The notes under the pieces are model-generated. The model saw only the letters and a list, made by a program, of their open reading frames with translations, ran no database searches and was not told the DNA's origin. A DNA stretch of 64,000 nucleotides from the NCBI RefSeq assembly GCF_023715365.1, contig NZ_JAMBNZ010000003.1, forward strand, positions 62,001 through 126,000. Reading direction: 5' to 3'. Below, one piece after another: positions 34,778 through 46,185 of this stretch. The stretch comes from Georgenia satyanarayanai (GTDB lineage: Bacteria; Actinomycetota; Actinomycetes; Actinomycetales; Actinomycetaceae). A program made the translations under genes and the position numbers. How positions within the stretch are numbered: the first letter of the stretch is position 1; each line of letters begins with the position of its first letter.

Positions 34778-35834
34778 CACTGCCCGCGACGACCACGCAC
34801 GCCGGGTCACCGATGCCCACGGTGTCGTGAACCGTGCCGTCCAGCGCGCAGAGGGCCAGAGTGTGGGAGCGTTCTCCCGCCACGACGACGAGCTCGTCCA
34901 CCTCGGCGAAGTGGCGGGGCCAGCTCCCACCGCTCGGCAGCCGCCTCAGCTCGCCCGTCCCGCCGGTTGCCCGACTCACCGGCACGACGACGACCTCGTC
35001 CGGTCCGCGGACCGAGACGAGGACCTCGCCACCGAGCCGGACGACGTGACCGGGGTGGGCAGGCAGGCCGAGTGAGGCGAGGGACACGGTCGCCAGGACG
35101 TTCGCCTCACCGGTCCCCGCGTCCCACGCCAGCGTGGTGAGGGTGGCGTCGAGCTCCCCGGCGACGTGGAGCAGGCCGTCAGTGCCGACCGCGAGGTGAC
35201 GCGGACCGGTGCCCCGGGGCAGTCGAGCCGCTGTGCCGTCCCCGACGAGCAGCCCGTCCTGCACGATCCGGTACCGACGCAGCACGTCCAGGCCGAGATC
35301 GCACACGAGCAGGTGGTGCCCGCCAGGAGCCAGCGCCGCGAAGTGTGCCCGGGAGACGGCGGCGGGCCCGGCTCGCTGCGCCGCTCCGTGGACCTGGGCA
35401 GGTCCCTGCGCCGCGAACGTGCCGTCGGCCGCGAGGCGGTGCACTGCCAGGCTCCCGTCCCCGTAGTGCGAGACGTACACCGCGCGGTCCGTCACGAGCA
35501 GGTGGCAGGGTCCGCTCCCGCCGCTCGGGACCGTACCGACGAGGCTCAGGCCACCACCGGCGTCCACCGCCAGGGCACTCAGCGTCCCGGGGTCCGTCTC
35601 GGACAGCGCGTACAGCACACGTCCGGACGAGTGCTCGGCGAGGAAGGACGGGGCGGGGGCTGCGACCATCAGGCGCGGCCGGCCCAACCGGCGGCTGCGC
35701 ATGTCCAGACCGACTGACCACACCCCCTCTCCACGGCCGGCGCGGGCACCGTTGCCGCCGTCGGGGTAGGTCCCCACCCACAGCCGGTGCGTCGGGTGCA
35801 ACAGATCGTCCTCAGGTGACCTTTGGCTGAGCAT
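34761..35834 (-). CDS. beta-propeller protein of the lactonase (6-phosphogluconolactonase-like) family
   Basis: A 357-aa soluble protein with repeated beta-propeller strands (VGTYPDGG at the start, SGGSGPCHLLVTDRAVYVSHYGDGSLAVHRL, GTGPRHLAVGTDGLLHV). The fold and the GPCHL/GPRHL repeats are typical of the YbhE/Pgl family. Not every member is a 6-phosphogluconolactonase and the catalytic residues cannot be verified by eye. The ATG at 35834 is seven bases after a TAGAGT -10-like word, consistent with a leaderless start; a GTG at 35843 is an alternative. It precedes the ROK kinase and ends on its operator. Confidence 0.7.
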   Translation of the reverse strand: MLSQRSPEDDLLHPTHRLWVGTYPDGGNGARAGRGEGVWSVGLDMRSRRLGRPRLMVAAPAPSFLAEHSSGRVLYALSETDPGTLSALAVDAGGGLSLVGTVPSGGSGPCHLLVTDRAVYVSHYGDGSLAVHRLAADGTFAAQGPAQVHGAAQRAGPAAVSRAHFAALAPGGHHLLVCDLGLDVLRRYRIVQDGLLVGDGTAARLPRGTGPRHLAVGTDGLLHVAGELDATLTTLAWDAGTGEANVLATVSLASLGLPAHPGHVVRLGGEVLVSVRGPDEVVVVPVSRATGGTGELRRLPSGGSWPRHFAEVDELVVVAGERSHTLALCALDGTVHDTVGIGDPACVVVAGSVDPYT

Positions 35835-35866
35835 CTTCCGCACTCTAGGCCAGCGGTGAGCACCGC

Positions 35867-38572
<2,706 letters not shown>

Positions 38573-38697
38573 CGTCGCCTCCGGTGGTCCCCCGCGGTTC
38601 CCCGCACCGCGGACCTGTGCCCACTCTAGCGAGGCGCACCCACGTCCACCGAGGGTTCCCCGCATGCGACCGGGCGACGTGGCTGCGACGCTGAGAC

Positions 38698-38991
38698 ATG
38701 CCTGAGATCACTGTCAAGGACGTCCCCGCCCGGCACCGGTACGAGGCGACGGCGGGTGAGGACCTCCTCGGGGTCGCCCTCTACGAGCGGGACGCCGAGG
38801 TCCTCGTCCTCACGCACACGGTCGTCGAGCCGTCCGCCGAGGGGCAGGGGGTCGGCTCCGCGCTGGCGAGCGCGGCCCTGGAGGCCGCCCGCGCCGAGGG
38901 GCTGCGAGTCGTGCCGGAGTGCTCGTTCATCGCCGGCTGGATCGACGAGCACCCGGAGTACGCCGACCTCGTCGACGAGCGCACCGACTGA
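38698..38991 (+). CDS. small GNAT-family acetyltransferase (YjdJ/DUF type)
   Basis: A 97-aa single-domain GNAT protein, as short as the YjdJ group. The acetyl-CoA loop is visible in VVEPSAEGQGVGSALASAAL, and the C-terminal VPECSFIAGWIDEHPEYADLV block is diagnostic for this subfamily. Substrate unknown. It is transcribed away from ppdK and has no strong ribosome binding site. Confidence 0.85.
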   Translation: MPEITVKDVPARHRYEATAGEDLLGVALYERDAEVLVLTHTVVEPSAEGQGVGSALASAALEAARAEGLRVVPECSFIAGWIDEHPEYADLVDERTD

Positions 38992-39001
38992 CCGGCACCG
39001 C

Positions 39002-39027
39002 CCCGGCCGGCCCTCCAACCGGCCGGG
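39002..39027. terminator. bidirectional hairpin between convergent genes
   Basis: CCCGGCCGG and CCGGCCGGG form a 9-bp stem around an eight-base loop, between the GNAT stop (38991) and the stop of the convergent 442-aa gene (39049). No T-run follows, as is common in high-GC actinobacteria. Confidence 0.55.
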
Positions 39028-39048
39028 ACGACGCCCTCTCGTGGCGTC

Positions 39049-40377
39049 CTAGAACGCCAGCTCGTGGTCGGCCACGGCCAGCACCCGCCAGGTTCGTCCC
39101 ACGGCGTCGCTCAGGTCGTAGGCCGGCAGCAGCAGGCTGCTGCCCTCGTCGGTCCAGTGCTCGACGAGGCTTGGTTCCGCCGTCGTGATGGTGACCTCGG
39201 TGACCGACCAGGGGACGGGGGCGCCCGCGGCCGGCGGCGGGGCGGGCGGGTCGTCCCAGCTGCGTCCCCCGGGCTCCTCGAGGGGCATGACCGAGATGTC
39301 GTCGGACCACACCGGGCTGCCGCCGAAGCGCGGGTCGGTGAGCCGCTCGACGGCTGCCGCGGGGCTGACGACGTCGTACTCGCCGAGCTCGACGACGGGC
39401 GCGAGCGGGCCGGAGAGGGACAGCACCTCGCCGTCGACGACCTCGGCGTACCAGCTGTACCCGGTGCGCACGCCGTCGATGACGTGGTGGGCGACGACGC
39501 TCGTCACCCGCTCCCCGCCCCACCCCTGCTGCTCGGCGTACTCGGCCGCGTCCGGGTCCAGCCCGAGCGCGCCGAGCGTCTCGTACAGGACGCCGGACGC
39601 GTCCTCCGGTGCGGTCCCGCCGGGCGCGACGGCGCTCGGCTCCTCCCCGGCAGGGGCACCGTCCGCGGGGAAGGGCTCGACGACGGACGTCCCGGCCTCC
39701 CCGTCCCTGGCCGAGGCGGTTTGACCGTCCTCGGCGGCGGTGTCGTCCATCGGCTCGGCGGGCTCGACGCCCTCGAGCACCTCGTAGAGCGCGGGGTCGT
39801 TGTAGCTGACCGTGACGGCGGCGTCGGGCCCGATGTTGAGGGTGGGGCCGCTGCCGTCGATCGGGCCGACGTTCCAGCCACCGTCCAGGCGCGGCTGCCC
39901 CTCGACGCCGAGGACCTCGGCGACGCGCGTGGCCGTCTCCTCGCTGAAGACGCCGGCGCCGTCGAAGGCCCAGGCCGGCGCGGAGCCGGCCGCGTCGCCG
40001 AGCCCCTGGGCCGTGAAGGTCGTGCGCTCCCCGCCGTAGCCGCCGGCGTAGGACATGTCGGCCGCCGCGCCGGCGGAGGACATGGTCTCGGGGACGCCGG
40101 CAGCGGCAGTGCGCTCCAGCGGCGCGGGAGCGTCCGCCGTCGGGGCCGGGTCCTCCGTCGCCCGGCCGATCCCGAAGCCGGCTCCCCCGCCGACGACGAG
40201 CGCACCCGCAGCGACGGCGGCCACCGCCGCCCACCGCGGGCCCCGGCGGGCGCGCCGTGCCGCGAGCTCGTCCGCGCGCCGCTCCTCGGTGAGCGCGCCC
40301 AGCCGCTCGCCGTCCGGCTCGGTGCCGGCGGCGGGGTCGGCGCCGCGTACCCGGGCGACTGCCTCGTCCTCGTCCAT
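39049..40377 (-). CDS. single-pass membrane protein, probable partner (anti-sigma-like) of the nearby ECF sigma factor
   Basis: A 442-aa protein: a charged cytoplasmic N-terminus of about 45 residues (DEDEAVARVRGADPAAGTEPDGERL), a membrane segment at about 50-70, then a large acidic extracytoplasmic domain. I recognise no enzyme domain and there is no HxxxCxxC zinc motif. The topology, together with the shared promoter motif upstream of this gene and of the ECF sigma gene (41527), suggests a sigma-factor partner, but that is inference. Of two adjacent ATGs the second (40375-40377) is better spaced from AGGAGG. A NUDIX gene on the opposite strand lies between the two. Confidence 0.6.
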   Translation of the reverse strand: MDEDEAVARVRGADPAAGTEPDGERLGALTEERRADELAARRARRGPRWAAVAAVAAGALVVGGGAGFGIGRATEDPAPTADAPAPLERTAAAGVPETMSSAGAAADMSYAGGYGGERTTFTAQGLGDAAGSAPAWAFDGAGVFSEETATRVAEVLGVEGQPRLDGGWNVGPIDGSGPTLNIGPDAAVTVSYNDPALYEVLEGVEPAEPMDDTAAEDGQTASARDGEAGTSVVEPFPADGAPAGEEPSAVAPGGTAPEDASGVLYETLGALGLDPDAAEYAEQQGWGGERVTSVVAHHVIDGVRTGYSWYAEVVDGEVLSLSGPLAPVVELGEYDVVSPAAAVERLTDPRFGGSPVWSDDISVMPLEEPGGRSWDDPPAPPPAAGAPVPWSVTEVTITTAEPSLVEHWTDEGSSLLLPAYDLSDAVGRTWRVLAVADHELAF

Positions 40378-40412
40378 CATGACCTCCTGCTCCCGGTGGT
40401 GCTCCTATCCCT

Positions 40413-40442
40413 CCTGTGTGGCGGGCGGTCCGGTTCTTGCAC
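40413..40442 (-). promoter_or_regulatory. putative ECF promoter upstream of the membrane protein gene
   Basis: On the minus strand GTGCAAGA, exactly 15 bases, ACACAGG (plus-strand CCTGTGT at 40413-40419 and TCTTGCAC at 40435-40442). The same two words with the same spacing occur at 41532-41561, before the ECF sigma gene. Confidence 0.55.
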
Positions 40443-40464
40443 CTGCGGTGGCAGGCTGGGCCCC

Positions 40465-41013
40465 ATGCCCACGACCCTGCACTCCTCCGCCCTCGCCCTC
40501 CTCGAGCCGTGGCAGGCGCCCACCCCGCGCCAGGAGCAGCTGCGCGAGCGCTACGTCGCCCACCTGCGGGCCGAGCCGCTCGGCGTGCTCCGCGAGTGCT
40601 ACCCCGACCACCTCACGGCGAGCACGGTCGTCGTCTCCGCCGACCGCCGCAGCGTTCTCCTCACCCTGCACCGCAAGGCGCAGCGGTGGTTCCAGCTCGG
40701 TGGCCACGTCGAGCCGGGCGACCCCACGCTCACCGCCGCCGCCCTGCGTGAGGCCCGCGAGGAGTCGGGCATCGACGCCCTCGTCCTCGACCCGGTACCG
40801 GTCCAGCTCAGCGCCCACCCCGTCCCCTTCTGCGACCCGCGCGGCGGCGCGACCCACCTGGACGTCCGCTTCGTCGCCACGGCACCCCCCGGCGCCGCGC
40901 ACGCCGTGTCCGCCGAGTCCCTCGACGTCGCGTGGTGGCCGGTGGACGAGCTGCCCGACCCGCAGCCGGACATGGTCGAGCTCGTCGCTCTCGCGCTCGC
41001 CCGCCTGGCCTGA
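40465..41013 (+). CDS. NUDIX hydrolase
   Basis: A 182-aa NUDIX protein. The Nudix box is GHVEPGDPTLTAAALREAREESGI at about residues 76-99, close to the GX5EX7REUXEEXGU pattern. The remaining sequence gives no substrate; these proteins hydrolyse nucleoside diphosphates linked to other groups. The ATG at 40465 has no clear ribosome binding site. It lies between, and antiparallel to, the membrane protein and sigma genes, and ends 13 bases before the sigma gene stop. Confidence 0.88.
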   Translation: MPTTLHSSALALLEPWQAPTPRQEQLRERYVAHLRAEPLGVLRECYPDHLTASTVVVSADRRSVLLTLHRKAQRWFQLGGHVEPGDPTLTAAALREAREESGIDALVLDPVPVQLSAHPVPFCDPRGGATHLDVRFVATAPPGAAHAVSAESLDVAWWPVDELPDPQPDMVELVALALARLA

Positions 41014-41026
41014 CCGAGCGGGCCTG

Positions 41027-41527
41027 TCAGTCGGGCCAGGCAGCGGCCAGACGGGCACGGGCGCGGGAGAGAGCGGCGTCGGCGCCGCCGCGTGAGATGC
41101 CCAGCACCTGCGCGAGCTCGGTGCCGCCCAGCCCCTCCCACGCGTGGAGGACGAGGATCTGCCGGTCGCGCTCGCTCAGCGCGGCCAGCGCGACGCGGAC
41201 GTCGTCGTCGGCGACGGCCGCCAGCGCCGGGTCACCGTCGTCGTCGCGCGAGTCGGGAACGGCGTCCACCGGGAGGGGGAGGATCTTGCGGCGGTGGTTG
41301 GCGAGGACGAAGCCGGCCGTGCGGTAGAGCCAGGGCAGCGCGGCGTCCACGGGGACGTCGTCGCGCCGTCGCCAGGCGGTGGCGAGGACGTCGGCGGTGA
41401 GATCCTCGGCGTCCGCGGCCGGCGCACGCCGCCGGAGATAGCGGTACACGGCGCTCGCGTGGTCACGGTAGAGCTCCTCGAACCACGCGTCGTCGCGCAC
41501 AGCGCCCCTCTCGTCAGATGCCACCAC
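41027..41527 (-). CDS. ECF-type RNA polymerase sigma factor
   Basis: A 166-aa sigma-70-family protein with region 2 (FEELYRDHASAVYRYLRRRAP...DAEDLTADVLATAWRRRD) and region 4 (ALSERDRQILVLHAWEGLGGTELAQVLGISRGGADAALSRARARL). It would direct RNA polymerase to a small regulon. The GTG at 41525-41527 lies a few bases after a putative ECF promoter, which suggests a leaderless mRNA. A second GTG at 41522-41524 and an internal GTG at 41500 preceded by GAGAGGGG are alternative starts. The same promoter motif precedes the 442-aa membrane protein, its probable partner. Confidence 0.85.
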   Translation of the reverse strand: MVASDERGAVRDDAWFEELYRDHASAVYRYLRRRAPAADAEDLTADVLATAWRRRDDVPVDAALPWLYRTAGFVLANHRRKILPLPVDAVPDSRDDDGDPALAAVADDDVRVALAALSERDRQILVLHAWEGLGGTELAQVLGISRGGADAALSRARARLAAAWPD

Positions 41528-41531
41528 CCTG

Positions 41532-41561
41532 CCTGTGTCCCCCGCGGCCCCGATCTTGCAC
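41532..41561 (-). promoter_or_regulatory. putative autoregulatory ECF promoter of the sigma gene
   Basis: Minus-strand GTGCAAGA-N15-ACACAGG (plus-strand CCTGTGT 41532-41538, TCTTGCAC 41554-41561), identical words and spacing to the site at 40413-40442. The first GTG of the sigma gene is four bases beyond the second word. Confidence 0.55.
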
Positions 41562-41582
41562 TGGCGCGGGGCGGACAGACGA

Positions 41583-41614
41583 ACGCCCCGCGGGACCTGA
41601 GTCCCGCGGGGCGT
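41583..41614 (-). terminator. intrinsic-type terminator downstream of csbD
   Basis: A perfect 14-bp stem (ACGCCCCGCGGGAC / GTCCCGCGGGGCGT) with a four-base CTGA loop, 12 bases beyond the csbD stop. Confidence 0.75.
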
Positions 41615-41625
41615 CAGGAGCCGGT

Positions 41626-41796
41626 CTACTTGAAGGCGTCCTTGACGTTCTCGGCGGCCTGCTTGAGGCTGCCCTTGGTCTGGTCCTTGTGGCCCTCGGC
41701 CTGGAGGTCCCTGTTGTCGGTCGCGTCGCCGACGGCCTCCTTGATCTTGCCCGAGGTCTTCTCGGTCGAGTTCGCGAGCTTGTCGTCTGCTCCCAT
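41626..41796 (-). CDS. CsbD-family stress protein
   Basis: A 56-aa, highly charged protein with the CsbD pattern (STEKTSGKIKEAVGDATDNRDLQAEGHKDQTKG). CsbD-like proteins accumulate under general stress in Gram-positive bacteria; the molecular role is unknown. AAGGAG precedes the ATG at 41796. A strong terminator follows the gene, so it is monocistronic. Confidence 0.92.
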   Translation of the reverse strand: MGADDKLANSTEKTSGKIKEAVGDATDNRDLQAEGHKDQTKGSLKQAAENVKDAFK

Positions 41797-41913
41797 GGGG
41801 CAACTCCTTCCGTCGCGGAGACCGTTCGTGGCCTCTCTGCCACCCACCCTAGGTGTGGCCCGCGGAGGTCGCACGGGGAGAGCGGGGCACCGGCGACGGG
41901 CCCGGACGCACCA

Positions 41914-41944
41914 CAGCCCGCCACCGTCGGACGGTGGCGGGCTG
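41914..41944 (-). terminator. terminator downstream of the cold-shock gene
   Basis: CAGCCCGCCACCGT and ACGGTGGCGGGCTG form a 14-bp stem around CGG, 42 bases beyond the cold-shock gene stop. Confidence 0.75.
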
Positions 41945-41986
41945 CAGCGGGGTGCGCAACCAGTGACGGTGCGCGGTCACCTCAGA

Positions 41987-42190
41987 TCAGAGGGGGCGGA
42001 CATTCTCCGCCTGGGGGCCCTTGGGGCCCTGAGTGGTGTCGAACTCGACCTTCTGGTCCTCGTCGAGCGAACGGTAGCCGCTCGAGGCGATGGCCGAGTA
42101 GTGGACGAAGACATCCGCACCCCCGCCGTCGGGAGCAATGAAGCCGAACCCCTTCTCGCCGTTGAACCACTTCACGGTGCCAGTAGCCAT
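41987..42190 (-). CDS. cold-shock protein, CspA family
   Basis: A 67-aa single cold-shock domain with RNP1 KGFGFI and RNP2 VFVHYS. It binds single-stranded RNA and DNA and prevents secondary structure. The C-terminal half ([32 protein letters not shown]) is the standard Actinobacteria form. GAGGAG lies five bases upstream of the ATG. The 5' leader region contains an A-run (plus-strand 42203-42208 region) unusual for this GC-rich DNA. Confidence 0.96.
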   Translation of the reverse strand: MATGTVKWFNGEKGFGFIAPDGGGADVFVHYSAIASSGYRSLDEDQKVEFDTTQGPKGPQAENVRPL

Positions 42191-42311
42191 GCAAACTCCT
42201 CGATAAAAAAGCCCCGGACCGATGCCGGAGCAGTTCCCACTGTAGCGGGCTCGGGCCGATTCGGCGAGGGGTATCGCGAACAGATCTGCCGAGGCGTTTG
42301 TCACCGGGACG

Positions 42312-42349
42312 CACGAGGCCCGGCAACCCGCAGGTTACCGGGCCTCGTG
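42312..42349 (-). terminator. terminator downstream of clpC
   Basis: CACGAGGCCCGG and CCGGGCCTCGTG pair over 12 bp, and AACC/GGTT extend the stem inward after one mismatch. It starts 11 bases beyond the clpC stop. Confidence 0.7.
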
Positions 42350-42359
42350 GCGCCGTTCG

Positions 42360-44936
42360 TCAGGCTCCGGGCTGGAGCTGCCCGCCTCCGCCCGCGCCCC
42401 CACCCTGGGGGGCGGTGGGCATCTGGCGCTGCTCGACGGTCGTCGTGCCGCCGACGCCGACGGGCTCGGGCGTGGCGATCTCGCCCTCGTCCAGGCCGCG
42501 GAAGAGGAACTCCCCGAGCAGGCCCTCGCCTGCGGCGTCGACCTCGATGGTCTGGCCGGCGTGGATCTGGCCGTAGAGGATCTTCTCGGACAGGACGTCC
42601 TCGATCTCCCGCTGGATCGCGCGGCGCAGCGGCCGGGCACCGAGGACGGGGTCGTAGCCCCGCTCGGCGAGGAGCAGCTTGGCCGGGTCGGTCAGCCGGA
42701 TCGCCATGCCCTGGTTGCGCATGCGCTCGTCGAGCTGGGCGATCATGAGGTCGACGATCTGGACGATCTGGTCCTGGGTGAGCTGCGGGAAGACGATGGT
42801 GTCGTCCACGCGGTTGAGGAACTCGGGCCGGAAGTGCTGCTTGAGCTCCTCGTTGACCTTCGTCTTCATCCGCTCGTAGTCGTTGGACAGCTCGCCGCTC
42901 GCCTGGAACCCGGTCTGCACGCCCTTGGCGATGTCCCTGGTCCCGAGGTTCGTCGTCATGATGATGATGGTGTTCTTGAAGTTCACCACCCGGCCCTGGG
43001 CGTCGGTGAGGCGGCCGTCCTCGAGGATCTGCAGGAGCGAGTTGAAGATGTCCGCGTGGGCCTTCTCCACCTCGTCGAACAGGACCACGGAGAACGGACG
43101 GCGGCGCACCTTCTCGGTGAGCTGGCCACCCTCCTCGTACCCCACGTAGCCGGGGGGTGAGCCGAAGAGCCGCGAGACGGTGTGCTTCTCGGAGAACTCG
43201 CTCATGTCGAGCTGGATGAGCGCGTCCTCGTCACCGAAGAGGAACTCCGCCAGAGCCTTGGCCAGCTCGGTCTTCCCGACGCCGGTGGGGCCGGCGAAGA
43301 TGAAGGAGCCACCGGGGCGCTTGGGGTCCTTGAGCCCGGCGCGGGTACGCCGGATCGCCTGGGACAGCGCGGTGATCGCGGCCTCCTGGCCGATGATCCG
43401 CTTGTGGAGCTCGTCCTCCATGTGGAGGAGCTTGGAGGACTCGGCCTCGGTGAGCTTGAAGACCGGGATGCCGGTCGACATCGCCAGCACCTCGGCGATG
43501 AGGTCCTCGTCCACCTCGGCGACCGTGTCGAGGTCGCCGGACTTCCAGGCCTTCTCCCGGTCGACGCGGCGCGCGGAGAGCTGCTTCTCGTCGTCGCGCA
43601 GCGAGGCGGCCTTCTCGAAGTCCTGGTCGTCGATCGCCGACTCCTTCTCGCGGCGGACCTCGGAGATCTGCTCGTCGAGCTCGCGGAGCTCCGGCGGGGC
43701 GGTCATCCGACGGATGCGCAGGCGCGCGCCCGCCTCGTCGATGAGGTCGATCGCCTTGTCCGGGAGGAAACGGTCGGACACGTACCGGTCGGCCAGCGTC
43801 GCGGCGGCGATGAGTGCCTCGTCGTTGATCGAGACGCGGTGGTGCGCCTCGTACCGGTCGCGCAGGCCCTTGAGGATCTCGATGGTGTGGGCCACGGACG
43901 GCTCGTCCACGAGGATCGGCTGGAAGCGGCGCTCGAGGGCGGCGTCCTTCTCGATGTGCTTGCGGTACTCGTCCAGCGTCGTGGCGCCGATGGTCTGGAG
44001 CTCACCGCGGGCGAGCATCGGCTTGAGGATGCTCGCGGCGTCGATCGCGCCCTCCGCGGCGCCCGCGCCGACGAGGGTGTGGATCTCGTCGATGAACAGG
44101 ACGATGTCACCGCGGGTGCGGATCTCCTTGAGGACCTTCTTCAGGCGCTCCTCGAAGTCACCGCGATACCGGGAGCCGGCGACGAGCGAGCCGAGGTCGA
44201 GGGTGTAGAGCTGCTTGTCCCGGAGGGTCTCAGGCACGTCCCCGCGCACGATCGCCTGGGCCAGGCCCTCGACGACGGCGGTCTTGCCGACACCGGGCTC
44301 ACCGATGAGGACAGGGTTGTTCTTCGTGCGGCGCGAGAGGACCTGCATGACGCGCTCGATGGGCTGCTCGCGACCGATGACCGGGTCAAGCTTGCCCTCG
44401 CGCGCGGCCTGGGTGAGGTTGCGGCCGAACTGGTCGAGGACGGCGGAGCCGGAGGGCTGACCCTCCGCGGGACCGCCGGCCGCGACGGCCTCCTTGCCCT
44501 GGTAGCCGGACAGCAGCTGGATGACCTGCTGGCGCACGCGGTTGAGGTCGGCGCCGAGCTTGTTGAGCACCTGCGCCGCCACGCCCTCGCCCTCGCGGAT
44601 GAGGCCGAGGAGGATGTGCTCGGTGCCGATGTAGTTGTGACCCAGCTGGAGCGCCTCGCGCAGCGAGAGCTCGAGGACCTTCTTCGCACGGGGCGTGAAG
44701 GGAATGTGGCCGCCGGGGGCCTGCTGGCCCTCCCCGATGATCTCGGTGACCTGCTGCCGCACGCCCTCGAGGGAGATGTCGAGTGACTCCAGCGCCTTGG
44801 CGGCGACACCCTCGCCCTCGTGGATGAGGCCGAGCAGGATGTGCTCGGTGCCGATGTAGTTGTGGTTGAGCATCCGTGCCTCTTCCTGGGCAAGGACGAT
44901 CACCCGACGGGCTCGGTCGGTAAATCTCTCGAACAT
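42360..44936 (-). CDS. clpC: ATP-dependent Clp protease ATP-binding subunit ClpC
   Basis: An 858-aa Hsp100 unfoldase. Two N-terminal Clp repeats (each with [14 protein letters not shown]) are followed by AAA-1 with Walker A GEPGVGKT at about residue 207. A UVR/M-domain region ([25 protein letters not shown]) comes next, then AAA-2 with GPTGVGKT at about 550 and a C-terminal D2-small domain. It unfolds tagged proteins and feeds ClpP, which is elsewhere. The ATG at 44936 has GAAGGAG upstream. Apparent upstream extension of the frame is GC-driven. In Actinobacteria this gene is typically essential. Confidence 0.97.
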   Translation of the reverse strand: MFERFTDRARRVIVLAQEEARMLNHNYIGTEHILLGLIHEGEGVAAKALESLDISLEGVRQQVTEIIGEGQQAPGGHIPFTPRAKKVLELSLREALQLGHNYIGTEHILLGLIREGEGVAAQVLNKLGADLNRVRQQVIQLLSGYQGKEAVAAGGPAEGQPSGSAVLDQFGRNLTQAAREGKLDPVIGREQPIERVMQVLSRRTKNNPVLIGEPGVGKTAVVEGLAQAIVRGDVPETLRDKQLYTLDLGSLVAGSRYRGDFEERLKKVLKEIRTRGDIVLFIDEIHTLVGAGAAEGAIDAASILKPMLARGELQTIGATTLDEYRKHIEKDAALERRFQPILVDEPSVAHTIEILKGLRDRYEAHHRVSINDEALIAAATLADRYVSDRFLPDKAIDLIDEAGARLRIRRMTAPPELRELDEQISEVRREKESAIDDQDFEKAASLRDDEKQLSARRVDREKAWKSGDLDTVAEVDEDLIAEVLAMSTGIPVFKLTEAESSKLLHMEDELHKRIIGQEAAITALSQAIRRTRAGLKDPKRPGGSFIFAGPTGVGKTELAKALAEFLFGDEDALIQLDMSEFSEKHTVSRLFGSPPGYVGYEEGGQLTEKVRRRPFSVVLFDEVEKAHADIFNSLLQILEDGRLTDAQGRVVNFKNTIIIMTTNLGTRDIAKGVQTGFQASGELSNDYERMKTKVNEELKQHFRPEFLNRVDDTIVFPQLTQDQIVQIVDLMIAQLDERMRNQGMAIRLTDPAKLLLAERGYDPVLGARPLRRAIQREIEDVLSEKILYGQIHAGQTIEVDAAGEGLLGEFLFRGLDEGEIATPEPVGVGGTTTVEQRQMPTAPQGGGAGGGGQLQPGA

Positions 44937-45095
44937 CAGGGCTCCTTCGAGGCGGCGTGGCCGGGCGATCCCAGCCGGGCAGCGTTCATCGATGCTAACG
45001 GCGGGCCTCGCGTGAACCTGCCCGTGTTCGCCAGGGGCGTGACTCCATGGTCCCTCTCCACAGGCGCCCGCGCCCGCGGGCCCCGCTACGGCACC

Positions 45096-45617
45096 ATGGC
45101 TCCCATGCGTATCGAGGCTCTGCAGGGCGACATCACCACCCAGGACGTCGACGCCGTCGTCAACGCCGCCAACTCCTCCCTCCTCGGCGGGGGCGGGGTC
45201 GACGGCGCGATCCACCGCGCCGCCGGGCCGCGGCTGCTCGAGGAGTGCATGGAGCTGCGGCGCACCGAGCTGCCCGACGGCCTGCCGGTGGGCCAGGCGG
45301 TCCCGACCGCCGGTTACGACCTGCGCGCCCCCTGGGTCATCCACACCGTGGGGCCCAACCGGCACCGCGGGGAGACCGACCCGGCCCTGCTCGCCTCCTG
45401 CTTCACCAGCGCACTCGACGTCGCCGACGCCGTCGGCGCCAGGAGGGTGGCCTTGCCCGCCGTGAGCGCGGGCGTCTACGGCTGGGACGCCGCGGAGGTC
45501 GCAGGCGTAGCGGTCGACGCCGTCCGCGGCTGGTCCGGCGACGTGGAGCTCGTGCGGTTCGTGCTCCTCGGCGACGACGTGCTGGCCGCGTTCACCGCGG
45601 CGCTCGAGCACCCCTGA
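45096..45617 (+). CDS. macrodomain protein (O-acetyl-ADP-ribose deacetylase type)
   Basis: A 173-aa single macrodomain of the MacroD/YmdB type: GDITTQDVDAVVNAANSSLLGGGGVDGAIHRAAG at about residues 12-45 and the GVYGWDAAEVAGVAVDAV loop. It hydrolyses O-acetyl-ADP-ribose or removes mono-ADP-ribose from proteins. Two ATGs (45096, 45105) are possible, neither with a ribosome binding site; the second gives the family-typical MRIEALQGDIT start. It is transcribed opposite to clpC and has no sirtuin or ADP-ribosyltransferase neighbour. Confidence 0.9.
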   Translation: MAPMRIEALQGDITTQDVDAVVNAANSSLLGGGGVDGAIHRAAGPRLLEECMELRRTELPDGLPVGQAVPTAGYDLRAPWVIHTVGPNRHRGETDPALLASCFTSALDVADAVGARRVALPAVSAGVYGWDAAEVAGVAVDAVRGWSGDVELVRFVLLGDDVLAAFTAALEHP

Positions 45618-45759
45618 CGCGCCGGCAGCCGGATGCGGGGAGCTGCTGCTCGTTGTCCGCGCCGAAGTCCGCGACACGCGTGCGACACGCCGCGACACAT
45701 GTCGAGTGAGAGCCGCTCCGCGGGCTTCGGATCAGTCCAGCGCCACGCAGCGGCGACGC

Positions 45760-46185
45760 TCAGACGTCGAGGACGATGGTGACCGGCCCGTCGTTGACGA
45801 GCGAGACCCGCATGTCCGCGCCGAAGCGACCGGTCTCCACGTGCACCCCGTGCTCACGCAGAGCGGCGACGACGGCGTCGACCACCGGCTCGGCGACGTC
45901 TGCCGGGGCGGCGGCGTTCCACGAGGGGCGCCGGCCCTTGCGGACGTCGGCGTGCAGGGTGAACTGGGAGATGACGAGGACCGGCGCGCCGTCGTCGCGC
46001 ACGGAGCGTTCCTCACGCAGGATGCGCAGCTCGGCGATCTTGCGGGCGGTGCGTTCGACCTGCTCGGGGCCGTCGTCGTGCGTGACGCCGACGAGCGCGA
46101 CGAGGCCCGGCCCGGTGAAGCCGCCGACCTGCTCGCCGTCGACGTGGACCGACGCGCCGTCGACCCGCTGGAGGACCGTCCTCAC
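45760..46185 (-). CDS. dtd: D-aminoacyl-tRNA deacylase
   Basis: A 141-aa enzyme that hydrolyses D-aminoacyl-tRNA (and Gly-tRNA-Ala), protecting translation. It shows [16 protein letters not shown] at the start, the catalytic [17 protein letters not shown] motif at about residues 75-92 and the C-terminal [12 protein letters not shown]. The start is the GTG at 46185 overlapping the preceding stop (GTGA). Useful in an organism that catabolises D-amino acids, but it is a housekeeping gene in most bacteria. Confidence 0.93.
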   Translation of the reverse strand: MRTVLQRVDGASVHVDGEQVGGFTGPGLVALVGVTHDDGPEQVERTARKIAELRILREERSVRDDGAPVLVISQFTLHADVRKGRRPSWNAAAPADVAEPVVDAVVAALREHGVHVETGRFGADMRVSLVNDGPVTIVLDV

